Virus record (IMG/VR): IMGVR_UViG_3300005062_000070 | Span: 1-28,924 of that record | From: a virus | Direction: 5' to 3' (one strand) | Length of the DNA: 28,924 nt | Shown: positions 12,898 through 19,893 of the stretch, piece after piece | How positions within the stretch are numbered: the first letter of the stretch is position 1 | Layout: each line of letters opens with the position of its first letter | Translations under genes and position numbers: made by a program | Notes under the pieces: generated by a model | What the model saw: the letters and a program-made list of their open reading frames with translations, nothing else | What the model was told of the DNA's origin: nothing | The model's database searches: none

Positions 12898-14598
12898 ATG
12901 GAAATTCAATTGCAACCTACTGGCAACTATGTAATACGTTTTACTCCACGCCCAACTCTACTCAATATGGTAAAGTCAATTCCGGGTCGCCGGTTTAATG
13001 TACAATCAAAAGCCTGGATCATACCCGGGTCTTCCAAATCACACCTGGAGCAGGTATGTAAACGGATTGTTCATTTTGAACCGGTTAACTGGACAGACAC
13101 CAGGGTGGAAGAAACACCGATTAAAGAAGAAGATTTTCTGATCCCGGAAATGCCAAACCTGGACGTTCCGCACGGGTTGAAAGTAGAACCGTATCCTTAT
13201 CAAAAGCAGGGTATCGCCAGGGGGTTGCAGTTGAAACGGTTTCTGAATGCCGACGACATGGGCCTCGGAAAGACATTGGAATCAATAGCAACGATCAACA
13301 TCGCAAATGCTTTCCCGTGTCTTGTTATTTGCCCGGCTACATTAAAGATCAACTGGGAGCGGGAGTGGACGAAATTCACGGACAAAAAGGCAATGATCCT
13401 TACAGACAAGGTTCGTGATACATGGCCGTTTTTTTGGAATACCGGAATGTATCAGGTCTTTGTCGTCAACTACGAAAGTCTGAAAAAATACTTTGTACAG
13501 AGTATCGCAAAAAAGGAACGCTGGACGCTTAGAGATGTGACCTTTCGATCAACAATTAATCTGTTTAAATCGATAATCATTGATGAATCTCACCGCGTAA
13601 AGGCTTCTTCTACTCAACAATCTAAGTTTGTAAAAGGGATAGCTGATGGGAAAGAATGGATTGAATTATTGACAGGTACCCCTGTTGTTAATCGCCCGTC
13701 TGACCTGTTGGCACAATTAGCAATCATGGGCAAGCTTGGAGAATTTGGTGGGTGGAAGTATTTCGTGCAACGGTATTGTTCAGGTCCAAACCAAGCATCC
13801 AATTTACAGGAGCTTAATTTTCTGCTTCAAACAAAGGTCATGTTCAGAAGGGAAAAACGAAATGTATTAAAAGATCTTCCTGACAAACAACGGCAAGTGC
13901 TTACTTGTGAGATTACAAATCGCAAAGAGTACCGGGATGCTGAGCGTGATATGGTTGAGTATCTGAGGAAGTATAAAAATGCAACAGACGACAAAATCAA
14001 GAAGGCGTTGAAAGGCGAGGTGATGGTCCGCATGAGCATTCTCCGCCAGGTTGCCGCCCGTGGAAAAGTTCGTGAGGTTATTGAGTTTGTGCGTGACTTC
14101 CGTGAAAATGGGAAAAAACTGGTCCTGTTCCGGACACATAAGGAAGTGTCAGATGCATTGCAGAAAGCTTTTCCGGGTTCTGTTCTTATTTCAGGAGGAC
14201 AAACACCTGCTGAACGTCAATTTGCGATCGACAGCTTTGCAAGAAATCCAAAAGTGGACCTAATAATCGTCTCCATCAAAGCTGGTGGTGTCGGGGTTGA
14301 TGGACTACAGAAGGATTGTTCTGACGTGGCTTTCATCGAATTTCCATGGACAGACGCTGACTGCTGCCAGTGTGAGGACCGGTTAAGCCGGATCGGGCAG
14401 AAAAATGCTGTTACAAGCCGGTATTTTCTTGGAAGGAAGACGATCGATGAAAAACTATACCAGATAATTCAGCTAAAGAAAAAGATTGCTAACGCGGTCA
14501 TGGGGGCAACAGAGGAAATCCCTGAAAACATCGTTGACTTGGTTGCACAGATGTACGACGAAGAAATCGAAAACGACGATAAAAATGGACTTACCTGA
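12898..14598 (+). CDS. SNF2-family DNA helicase/translocase with HARP-like N-terminus
   Basis: 566 residues. Helicase motifs in order: ADDMGLGKT (Walker A, 119-126), DESH (motif II, 229-232), LTGTP (motif III, 258-262), FPWTDADCCQCEDRLSRIGQK (motifs V-VI, near 480-505). The N-terminal 60 residues (FTPRPTLLNMVKSIPGRRFN, then KAWIIP) resemble the HARP-like repeat found in SMARCAL1-type annealing helicases. Such enzymes rewind or remodel forked DNA; in phages they sit next to SSB and annealases. Length is typical of phage SNF2 proteins. Overlaps the next gene by 14 bp. The class is sure; the fork-remodelling role is inferred from the N-terminus. Confidence 0.93.
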   Translation: MEIQLQPTGNYVIRFTPRPTLLNMVKSIPGRRFNVQSKAWIIPGSSKSHLEQVCKRIVHFEPVNWTDTRVEETPIKEEDFLIPEMPNLDVPHGLKVEPYPYQKQGIARGLQLKRFLNADDMGLGKTLESIATINIANAFPCLVICPATLKINWEREWTKFTDKKAMILTDKVRDTWPFFWNTGMYQVFVVNYESLKKYFVQSIAKKERWTLRDVTFRSTINLFKSIIIDESHRVKASSTQQSKFVKGIADGKEWIELLTGTPVVNRPSDLLAQLAIMGKLGEFGGWKYFVQRYCSGPNQASNLQELNFLLQTKVMFRREKRNVLKDLPDKQRQVLTCEITNRKEYRDAERDMVEYLRKYKNATDDKIKKALKGEVMVRMSILRQVAARGKVREVIEFVRDFRENGKKLVLFRTHKEVSDALQKAFPGSVLISGGQTPAERQFAIDSFARNPKVDLIIVSIKAGGVGVDGLQKDCSDVAFIEFPWTDADCCQCEDRLSRIGQKNAVTSRYFLGRKTIDEKLYQIIQLKKKIANAVMGATEEIPENIVDLVAQMYDEEIENDDKNGLT

Positions 14599-14776
14599 AT
14601 TTGTAATGAAAGTACGGGATATGCGGACGGCCCAGATCGAGTATTTCCGCTCCCGGGATCCGCTCAACCTTTCCCGCTCGAAGCGGCTGGAAAAGGAAGT
14701 TGATGCGGAGTTGCAGATGCTGACCGGGCAGCGGCCCGGAGAGAAAGACGAAGTTAAACACCCAACTTTATTTTAA
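14585..14776 (+). CDS. Small unknown protein, coupled to helicase
   Basis: 63 residues from ATG 14585 (MDLPEFVMKVRDMRTAQIEYF); a longer frame from 14486 lies in the helicase gene and is unlikely. Highly charged and helical (RSRDPLNLSRSKRLEKEVDAELQML), with the S-R-D-P-x-N pattern seen in many short phage proteins beside replication genes. The start overlaps the helicase stop by 14 bp. Function unknown. Confidence 0.68.
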   Translation: MDLPEFVMKVRDMRTAQIEYFRSRDPLNLSRSKRLEKEVDAELQMLTGQRPGEKDEVKHPTLF

Positions 14777-14782
14777 TCAATT

Positions 14783-15103
14783 ATGAACGAAAAATTTGAA
14801 TTACACGCAGTCATTGAACTGTTTGGCCATAGCCGTATGGCCGGAAAAGTTACTGAACAGAGTATTGGCGTGGCAACCTTTATCCGGGTTGACGTGCCTG
14901 AAACCAAGTCGCAGCCGTCTTTTTCCCGGCTGCTAAACCCGTCAGCTATATATGCCATTAACCCGGTAACGCCGGAAGTGGCGGAAGAAATAGCTGAAAG
15001 AATTGCTTCCAAACCGATCGAAGCGTGGGACATCCGCAGGATGCAGGAAAAGCTTCTGGCATTGAAGGCCGGCGATGAATATGACAAGGAGGACGAATTA
15101 TGA
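14783..15103 (+). CDS. Unknown conserved-looking phage protein
   Basis: 106 residues, starts MNEKFELHAVIELFGHSRMAGKVTEQSIG. The N-terminal half is strand rich (beta barrel-like: VATFIRVDVPET), the middle has the proline-rich YAINPVTPEVAEEIAERIAS and a helical C-terminus (MQEKLLALKAGDEYDKEDEL). Proteins with the FGHSRMAGKVTEQ signature recur in phage early regions; their role is unknown to me. Its last codons include AAGGAGG (15086-15092), a Shine-Dalgarno site for the next gene, with a 4-bp overlap. Confidence 0.78.
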   Translation: MNEKFELHAVIELFGHSRMAGKVTEQSIGVATFIRVDVPETKSQPSFSRLLNPSAIYAINPVTPEVAEEIAERIASKPIEAWDIRRMQEKLLALKAGDEYDKEDEL

Positions 15104-15396
15104 GTGAACAAAAATTAGGACAGGATCCGGCTTTCCCATCTTCTACCGACGTTGTGGTTAGTCAATTGGTCAGGAATGGTCAAAGCCCGGAAGGCATGTC
15201 GAAAAGATTCTATGCTGCATGTAACGTTGAAGATGATATTGAAGAGTATGTATTTCCTTTGATGCAAGCAATCAATACGAGGATAGCTCCTGATAAAGAA
15301 GAAAAACCAAATGAATTTATGAAATGGGTCGCTGAAACGAGGGCCATCTGGAGGTATATGCAAGCTGATGAACTTTTAAAACAAGAAGACAAATGA
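15100..15396 (+). CDS. Unknown phage protein (GMSKRFYAA type)
   Basis: 98 residues, starts MSEQKLGQDPAFPSS. Contains NGQSPEGMSKRFYAACNVEDDIEEYV, similar to the G-M-S-x-R-x-Y-A-A motif found in many short unknown phage proteins. A helical C-terminal half (EFMKWVAETRAIWRYMQADELL). The 5' leader has a rare strong ribosome site (AAGGAGG at 15086-15092). Overlaps SSB by 4 bp, so it is co-translated with it. Function unknown. Confidence 0.75.
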   Translation: MSEQKLGQDPAFPSSTDVVVSQLVRNGQSPEGMSKRFYAACNVEDDIEEYVFPLMQAINTRIAPDKEEKPNEFMKWVAETRAIWRYMQADELLKQEDK

Positions 15397-15845
15397 GCGT
15401 AAACAAAGCAATTCTTATCGGACGTTTAGGCCAAGATCCGAACATCCGGCGTCTCGAAGGAGGCGCAATCGTGGCCAATTTTTCTATCGCCACAAGTGAG
15501 AAATATACGGCCAAGACCGGAGAAAAGATAGAAAGTACCGAGTGGCATAATATCGTTGTCTGGAACAAGCTGGCTGAAATAACTGAACAGTATGTCAAGA
15601 AGGGGATGCTAATATACGTGGAAGGAAAACTGAAAACACGAAGCTGGGAAAAAGATGGACAAAAGCATTATACAACCGAGATTTTTGCAGACAAACTCCA
15701 GATGCTTTCGTCCGGACAACAGTCTTCCAATGAACAGCAAAATAATCCCCCGAGAGAGCAAAAGAGCCAGGAAAGGACTGCTGCGGGAACTCCTGCTGAT
15801 ATTTATAACCCGCCAACCGGTGGAGATAATGATTTACCCTTTTAG
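15393..15845 (+). CDS. ssb: Single-stranded DNA-binding protein
   Basis: 150 residues. OB-fold of bacterial SSB: MSVNKAILIGRLGQDPNIR, GAIVANFSIATSEKY, EWHNIVVWNKLAEITEQYVKKGMLIYVEGKLKTRSW, KHYTTEIFADKLQML (residues 1-105), then a Gln/Asn/Pro-rich linker and the conserved acidic tip GGDNDLPF used to recruit partners. Size is typical. Protects ssDNA during replication and recombination, working with Bet and the SNF2 helicase of the same operon. Confidence 0.97.
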   Translation: MSVNKAILIGRLGQDPNIRRLEGGAIVANFSIATSEKYTAKTGEKIESTEWHNIVVWNKLAEITEQYVKKGMLIYVEGKLKTRSWEKDGQKHYTTEIFADKLQMLSSGQQSSNEQQNNPPREQKSQERTAAGTPADIYNPPTGGDNDLPF

Positions 15846-15856
15846 AACAAAAAATC

Positions 15857-16027
15857 ATGAATAAGAAAACTGCGGGTTACCTGGTTGAAACGAAGGACGG
15901 CAAAAAAGGGCGCACCTACCACGACAGAGGACTGATTAACGGAAAGGTACCGGTCTACGTCACAGGCGAGGAAAAGCCCCGCCTGTGTGATCCGGACAAT
16001 TTGAAAGTAATAGGATTTATAGACTAA
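15857..16027 (+). CDS. 56-residue unknown protein
   Basis: Reads MNKKTAGYLVETKDGKKGRTYHDRG ... DPDNLKVIGFID. Strand-rich small basic protein; the pattern KGRTYHDRGLINGKVPVYV...LKVIGFID recurs in small Bacteroidetes phage genes near ssb. Starts 11 bp after ssb with an A/T-rich leader. Its 3' half carries a perfect 8-bp inverted repeat (15961-15987). Function unknown. Confidence 0.7.
   Translation: MNKKTAGYLVETKDGKKGRTYHDRGLINGKVPVYVTGEEKPRLCDPDNLKVIGFID
15961..15987. repeat. Intragenic 8-bp inverted repeat
   Basis: CACAGGCG (15961-15968) pairs with CGCCTGTG (15980-15987); the 11-nt loop (15969-15979) can add two more G-C pairs across an A bulge. It lies inside the 56-codon gene and lacks a T tract, so termination is not expected. 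Confidence 0.55.
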
Positions 16028-16032
16028 AAATT

Positions 16033-16509
16033 ATGGCACGAACGCGCAATCCTGAGGACTTATGGATGCAAATAACCATAAGGGTGCACCCCAACACCAA
16101 GGAGGTTGATGAATGGGGTAATCCGCAAAAAAATCACTATCACTACCACATTCTTAAGTCATGGGAGTATCCAAAATGGATTATCATGAAACACGCCAAA
16201 TTCTTCTGGTGGGTAATGTGTATGTATCAGGTTCGATTTAAATACTACGGAATTAATAAGACCTATTGCGGATACTACCCTGACACGAAAGAGAGAATGG
16301 GAAGCAAGCGGCTAAATGCAATCAGTGCCGCAAAAGCACAGGTTACAAAGGTCGAAAATGCAATTGCTTATTTCATCGAAGAGCAAAGCAAAAGCCTTTT
16401 CAGTGATTACGAAAACGAGCCAGTTTATAAAAACCTCCTTTGCAAACTGGAAGAAAAGAAATTCAAGTTAGAACAAGCAGTAATGCAACAAATTGAAGAA
16501 ACAATTTAG
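16033..16509 (+). CDS. Unknown aromatic-rich early protein
   Basis: 158 residues, starts MARTRNPEDLWMQITIRVHPNT. Rich in Trp, Tyr and His (QKNHYHYHILKSWEYPKWIIMKHAKFFWWVMCMYQVRFKYYG), then helices with basic residues (GSKRLNAISAAKAQVTKVENA). No membrane segment is convincing despite the aromatic stretch. No family recognised. Position among replication accessory genes only suggests an early function. Confidence 0.72.
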   Translation: MARTRNPEDLWMQITIRVHPNTKEVDEWGNPQKNHYHYHILKSWEYPKWIIMKHAKFFWWVMCMYQVRFKYYGINKTYCGYYPDTKERMGSKRLNAISAAKAQVTKVENAIAYFIEEQSKSLFSDYENEPVYKNLLCKLEEKKFKLEQAVMQQIEETI

Positions 16510-16518
16510 CTAAAACAT

Positions 16519-16755
16519 ATGGGAAAGACATTAATACAACACAATCAACGAGAAATAGCATACTTCAATAATGATGATGCCCAGGTTTCTCATGTACCAA
16601 ACCCAGGCTGCAAATTCATCCTTCAGCACGAGGAAAGCGCCGGGATGTACTGTAACATAGACCATATTTTTATAATTCACATTGATCAACAAGAGAATGA
16701 AATTGAAAGATGGGATGCTTTTAGTCCAAGCGTAAGTTTTATAAAATGGAAATGA
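16519..16755 (+). CDS. Small unknown protein
   Basis: 78 residues, starts MGKTLIQHNQREIAYFNNDDAQVSH; beta-rich (CKFILQHEESAGMYCNIDHIFIIHIDQQ). No known motif. Overlaps the HD-domain gene by 10 bp at its 3' end. Unknown function. Confidence 0.66.
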   Translation: MGKTLIQHNQREIAYFNNDDAQVSHVPNPGCKFILQHEESAGMYCNIDHIFIIHIDQQENEIERWDAFSPSVSFIKWK

Positions 16756-17297
16756 GTAACATAAACTACATTCAAACTTTCACCGATAAGCTGATAGATC
16801 CGCTCGATCCGGATCCTGATCAGATCTGCATCGAGGACATTGCACACGCTCTGTCAAACCTATGCCGCTTCGGTGGTCACAGTTCATCTTTTTACTCCGT
16901 CGCTCAACACTCAGTCCGGTGCAGTCAGCACTTTAACGATTCAGATCCGGAAGCGCTTGCCGCCCTGCTGCACGATGCAAGTGAAGCGTACTTGCTTGAT
17001 ATTCCCAGTCCGGTTAAATGGCGTCTTCCTGAATACCTAGCTGCAGAGGACAAGCTGATGTCCGTGATCGCTGAAAAGTTTGGCTTTCAGTACCCGCTTG
17101 TAGGCATAGTTAAATCATGGGATAAGGCTGAATTGATGACGGAAATGGACTTTGTCTTTAGAGGTATCAGGAGTAAAATAACTTCTATGCCCCTTGAAAG
17201 TTATTGGGCGCCAGAAATGGCCGAAAAAATTTTTCTATTTGAATTTAATAAACTAAAACAACTACAAGATGAAAAAATTTGTAAAAGAAGGCCCTGA
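16746..17297 (+). CDS. HD-domain phosphohydrolase (YfbR/5'-nucleotidase-like)
   Basis: 183 residues (ATG 16746; a second Met at 16752 is possible). HD-domain signature: AQHSVRC (H55), ALLHDASEAYLLDIPSPVK (H76-D77) and KAELMTEMDFVF with the distal Asp. Members of this group hydrolyse nucleotide monophosphates or related substrates, so a role in nucleotide metabolism for phage DNA synthesis is likely. N-terminal YIQTFTDKLIDPLDPDPDQI matches the usual leader of phage HD hydrolases. Overlaps the next, broken small gene by 29 bp. Confidence 0.9.
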   Translation: MEMSNINYIQTFTDKLIDPLDPDPDQICIEDIAHALSNLCRFGGHSSSFYSVAQHSVRCSQHFNDSDPEALAALLHDASEAYLLDIPSPVKWRLPEYLAAEDKLMSVIAEKFGFQYPLVGIVKSWDKAELMTEMDFVFRGIRSKITSMPLESYWAPEMAEKIFLFEFNKLKQLQDEKICKRRP

Positions 17298-17448
17298 TAG
17301 CAGGGGTAGAACCTTCATTATTGAAGGCACTGAAAAGCCCGGAAACGTGTTCTAAATCGAACGCTTTATCTGTGAAGTTCAGAAACAGGAAAGTGAAGAA
17401 GAAACTCAAAAAGTAGCTGATATGCTGCTTGAAAAATTAAATCAATAA
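17269..17448 (+). pseudogene. Small gene interrupted by an in-frame TAA
   Basis: From ATG 17269 the frame reads MKKFVKEGPDSRGRTF ... GNVF, meets TAA at 17353-17355 and goes on in the same frame for 30 more sense codons (IERFICEVQKQESEEETQKVADML...) to a second TAA at 17446-17448. Both halves look like protein and would form a 59-residue protein, so a single nonsense change is the simplest reading. It overlaps the HD gene by 29 bp. Stop-codon recoding is unlikely because TAA ends many other genes here. Confidence 0.5.
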
Positions 17449-17450
17449 AA

Positions 17451-17516
17451 ATGAAAAAATATGTATGTAAAGACGGCACGGCGAATCTTTGTGATCATTT
17501 AAAGTATGGAAACTGA
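17451..17516 (+). CDS. 21-codon mini-frame, uncertain
   Basis: MKKYVCKDGTANLCDHLKYGN then a stop, 2 bp after the previous broken gene; its first residues echo that gene's MKKFV start, so it may be a remnant or a short leader. The next gene's ATG (17506) lies within it. Weak evidence as a real product. Confidence 0.25.
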   Translation: MKKYVCKDGTANLCDHLKYGN

Positions 17517-17952
17517 TACTTCACATTGGGACACTGAGTTGGCAGAAATGATCCAGAAGTACTTTCCGGACGGTTACCCTCCGAAGCCGCCGGTGGTACC
17601 TCCGGAGATCCAGTTCCCGTTCATGATGGTGTTTCATAGGAAGAAAGTCACGGATCAGAATTACAGGTATCTGGCCGCTGCCGCTATTCACAATATCTCC
17701 GACATGATAATCCTGAAACGCAACCTAAAGAGCAAGGGCTGGCCGACCATGACGATGATGTTTGACCTGCCGGACTTCATGAAAATCGATACCGGCTTCC
17801 GTTACAGAATGTGGTGGTTTCAGAACTGGGACGACATCTCCCGGATCCTGTCGCCTTCCGATCTGGAGCTGCTCCCGGACCTGAAAGAACTGTTCCCGTG
17901 CCCGACGGGGCAAGTGAAGGACAAGAAAGGGCAGTACAAGTTAATATTTTAA
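17506..17952 (+). CDS. Unknown phage protein
   Basis: 148 residues, starts METDTSHWDTELAEMIQKYFPDGYPPKPPVVPP. N-terminal acidic helix and a Pro-rich linker; the rest has Met/Trp-rich segments (DMIILKRNLKSKGWPTMTMMFDLPDFMKI; RYRMWWFQNWDDISRILSP). High GC codon use relative to its neighbours is visible in the stretch 17580-17900, perhaps a different origin. No family recognised. Confidence 0.72.
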   Translation: METDTSHWDTELAEMIQKYFPDGYPPKPPVVPPEIQFPFMMVFHRKKVTDQNYRYLAAAAIHNISDMIILKRNLKSKGWPTMTMMFDLPDFMKIDTGFRYRMWWFQNWDDISRILSPSDLELLPDLKELFPCPTGQVKDKKGQYKLIF

Positions 17953-17955
17953 GGT

Positions 17956-18195
17956 ATGAGACACATTCGTGAAATAAAGGACCTGCCGATCTCGGAGCTC
18001 ACCGACGAAGAGATTGTAAAGGCTACCATGTACCGGCTCAATACAAAGGCCGTTATGTTAGCCTACGATGATCCGGAGCGCAATAGATGGGTATTCCTTG
18101 GACATTATAAGAAAGACGGAAGGACTATGCTGACACAGCTCAGCAGGGCTTGGGAGGAAAAGTTTGGTAAGTTTAAAAAGATGGAGGAAGAATAG
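17956..18195 (+). CDS. Small unknown protein
   Basis: 79 residues, starts MRHIREIKDLPISELTDEEIVKATMYR; helical with charged ends (RAWEEKFGKFKKMEEE). Lies between genes with 3- and 2-bp gaps, in an operon leading to two nuclease genes. Its function is unknown. Confidence 0.68.
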   Translation: MRHIREIKDLPISELTDEEIVKATMYRLNTKAVMLAYDDPERNRWVFLGHYKKDGRTMLTQLSRAWEEKFGKFKKMEEE

Positions 18196-18197
18196 AT

Positions 18198-18731
18198 ATG
18201 CCACTTCTAAACAATACAAAAGGAGCCTACAGCCTCGGATATAGTGAGACATACATGCAGGGAGAAGTCGTTAGGATGCTTGGAGAATATGAATTTACCT
18301 CAAGCGATGGTCAGCTTGAAATCATGACACCAAAAATTTACCGGGAAGTCCATGTCCCGGAGATTGGCCGGATCAGCGATATTATTGTCTACTTCTCTGA
18401 TCGGAAGATCTTCAATATCGAATGCAAACTGTTTGATGCAAATGAGGTTTTAAAACAGGCAAAGGACCATCTCCTTTGGGCTGATTATTCTTATGCCTGC
18501 TTTCCCGGTAACATTTATCTTCCAAATTACCGACGCAAACAAATGATTGAACATGGGATCGGCCTTTTGTACTATATTCCCGAGTCTGGTCTCATTGAGG
18601 GGATCATGGCTGAGTATAACTTGAAGAAAAATAAAGATACGTTAATCCGGCGAAATCTCCTTAGTACACTGAGGCGCATGGATGCGACTAATGCTCAGAT
18701 AAAATTTGACTTTAAATCAGATACACTGTAA
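18198..18731 (+). CDS. Putative PD-(D/E)XK-type nuclease
   Basis: 177 residues. The core D61 ... E75-x-K77 (RISDIIVYFSDRKIFNIECKLFD) matches the PD-(D/E)XK active site: Asp, a strand, then E-x-K. The following helix EVLKQAKDHLLWADYSYACF fits the helix after the catalytic strand in restriction-endonuclease-like folds. It begins 2 bp after the previous gene, and its last base is the first of the next nuclease gene (VRR-NUC). Substrate unknown; DNA end processing or defence is plausible. Assignment by motif only. Confidence 0.7.
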   Translation: MPLLNNTKGAYSLGYSETYMQGEVVRMLGEYEFTSSDGQLEIMTPKIYREVHVPEIGRISDIIVYFSDRKIFNIECKLFDANEVLKQAKDHLLWADYSYACFPGNIYLPNYRRKQMIEHGIGLLYYIPESGLIEGIMAEYNLKKNKDTLIRRNLLSTLRRMDATNAQIKFDFKSDTL

Positions 18732-19204
18732 TGACCGCTCCGACCTGCATAAAATGTCACCGCCAAACCCCGTCAGTGATCCCGACCGATGATGGGCCGG
18801 TCTGCTTCACCTGCTTCTCCGAATCAAAGGATCCGCACAAGGCAAAGCGGGTCCTGAAGCACGAGGAAGCGGACATTCAGGTTGACTTCTTTGATAAGGT
18901 AAAACTGTTCTTCCCCGGGCTCCCAGGTAAGTTGCTTTTTGCGGTCCCCAACGGTGGCAGCCGGAACAAAATTGAGGCAAAGAACTTGAAGCTCCAGGGC
19001 GTCAAATCCGGCGTGTCGGATGTCATCCTGCTGATCCCAAAGAAAGGGTATGCCTCTTTATGCCTGGAATTCAAAACCCAATCAGGCCGGCAGTCTGACG
19101 AACAGAAGGAATTCCAACGGCAAGTCGAAATGTGCGGGAGTAAGTATGTGATTGTGAGGAGCGCTGCGAAGGCGATCGAGGCGATGAAGAATTATTTAAA
19201 TTAA
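18731..19204 (+). CDS. VRR-NUC domain nuclease with N-terminal zinc ribbon
   Basis: 157 residues. An N-terminal C6-x2-C9 ... C25-x2-C28 (TCIKCH, VCFTCF) is a zinc ribbon; the rest is the VRR-NUC fold: EADIQVDFFDKVKLFFPG, AVPNGGSRNKIEAKNLKLQGVKSGVSD (D97), CLEFKTQSGRQSDEQ (E113, K115). VRR-NUC proteins are structure-specific nucleases (e.g. resolving flaps or junctions) frequent in phages. The ribbon probably adds DNA binding. Shares one base with the upstream nuclease gene, so they are translationally coupled. Confidence 0.9.
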   Translation: MTAPTCIKCHRQTPSVIPTDDGPVCFTCFSESKDPHKAKRVLKHEEADIQVDFFDKVKLFFPGLPGKLLFAVPNGGSRNKIEAKNLKLQGVKSGVSDVILLIPKKGYASLCLEFKTQSGRQSDEQKEFQRQVEMCGSKYVIVRSAAKAIEAMKNYLN

Positions 19205-19228
19205 GTAACTTTGAAAAAATTTTGAATC

Positions 19229-19570
19229 ATGAGGCACAGAATCGAAACATTAACAGACAAGTCGCTCGCTGAATTCAGAGTGCTGTGTCAACTCGAAAGC
19301 GGCAGATTCGCTTGCTTTGATCTTCCGAGAAATGAGAATATGCTGATTGCAGAGCTTGGGGAGATTTATAGCTACATGAAAAACCGGGGCGAAAAGACAA
19401 AGGCAGTATTTATTCCAATTCAGGTTTTTTTGACAAAGGCCGTACATGGTGTATCCGAATTATATGGGTCTTCGTTCAAGCCGGAGTTTATTCAAGACCT
19501 GGGTATTTTTACCGGTGTAAATATCGTTTTATATAATCCGTCGTCGATGGGGATGTTCGTTGATCTTTAA
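19229..19570 (+). CDS. Unknown phage protein
   Basis: 113 residues, starts MRHRIETLTDKSLAEFRVLCQLESGRF. Mixed helix/strand; GVSELYGSSFKPEFIQDLGIFTGVNIVLYNP looks like an ordinary globular end. No motif recognised. Near the end of the early operon, 24 bp after the nuclease gene. Confidence 0.7.
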   Translation: MRHRIETLTDKSLAEFRVLCQLESGRFACFDLPRNENMLIAELGEIYSYMKNRGEKTKAVFIPIQVFLTKAVHGVSELYGSSFKPEFIQDLGIFTGVNIVLYNPSSMGMFVDL

Positions 19571-19581
19571 AAACACAAATC

Positions 19582-19710
19582 ATGAAAAAGCCTTATATTT
19601 CAACAAATCAAAGATTAAACATTCGGCTCAATACAACGTATGGGGCGATATTGGTAGTTGGCTTAAAAGTCAAAATCTTAATTCGTGAAATTTCTAAGGT
19701 CATAAAATAA
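19582..19710 (+). CDS. 42-residue unknown protein
   Basis: Begins MKKPYISTNQRLNIRLNTTYG and ends ISKVIK, with a hydrophobic middle (AILVVGLKVKILI) that may be one strand pair or a membrane segment. Leader AAACACAAATC resembles neighbours. It is the last clear gene of the rightward operon before the terminator at 19743. Small, moderate support. Confidence 0.45.
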   Translation: MKKPYISTNQRLNIRLNTTYGAILVVGLKVKILIREISKVIK

Positions 19711-19742
19711 ATAATCAATGGAAGAACTTGAAATAAAACTAT

Positions 19743-19770
19743 AAAAACCCGGTCAGCCACCGGTTTTTTT
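19743..19770 (+). terminator. Terminator of the rightward early operon
   Basis: CCGGT (19749-19753) pairs with ACCGG (19759-19763) over a short loop, with flanking A5/T7 able to extend the stem past one bulged C, and ends in seven T residues (19764-19770). The gene-poor stretch 19711-19893 otherwise holds only this and the opposing terminator. Confidence 0.78.
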
Positions 19771-19834
19771 ATTGCTCATCTGAAATACAAAAACCGTCGA
19801 AAATTATATACAAAAATCATGTTAAATTATATAA

Positions 19835-19866
19835 CGAAAAACCCCCGGCCAACACGTGAACGGGGG
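19835..19866 (-). terminator. Terminator of the leftward lysis/late operon
   Basis: On the minus strand CCCCCG (19861-19866) pairs with CGGGGG (19842-19847) and a T tract follows (19836-19841). It lies 28 bp past the stop of the spanin-like gene and faces the rightward terminator about 70 bp away. Confidence 0.78.
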
Positions 19867-19893
19867 AAAATCTAACTAACCTAAATCACGAAA

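Noticed and set aside
17353-17355. Reassigned TAA codon (alternative genetic code)
   Set aside because: TAA terminates many intact genes in the window and no other gene needs read-through, so a local nonsense mutation is simpler.
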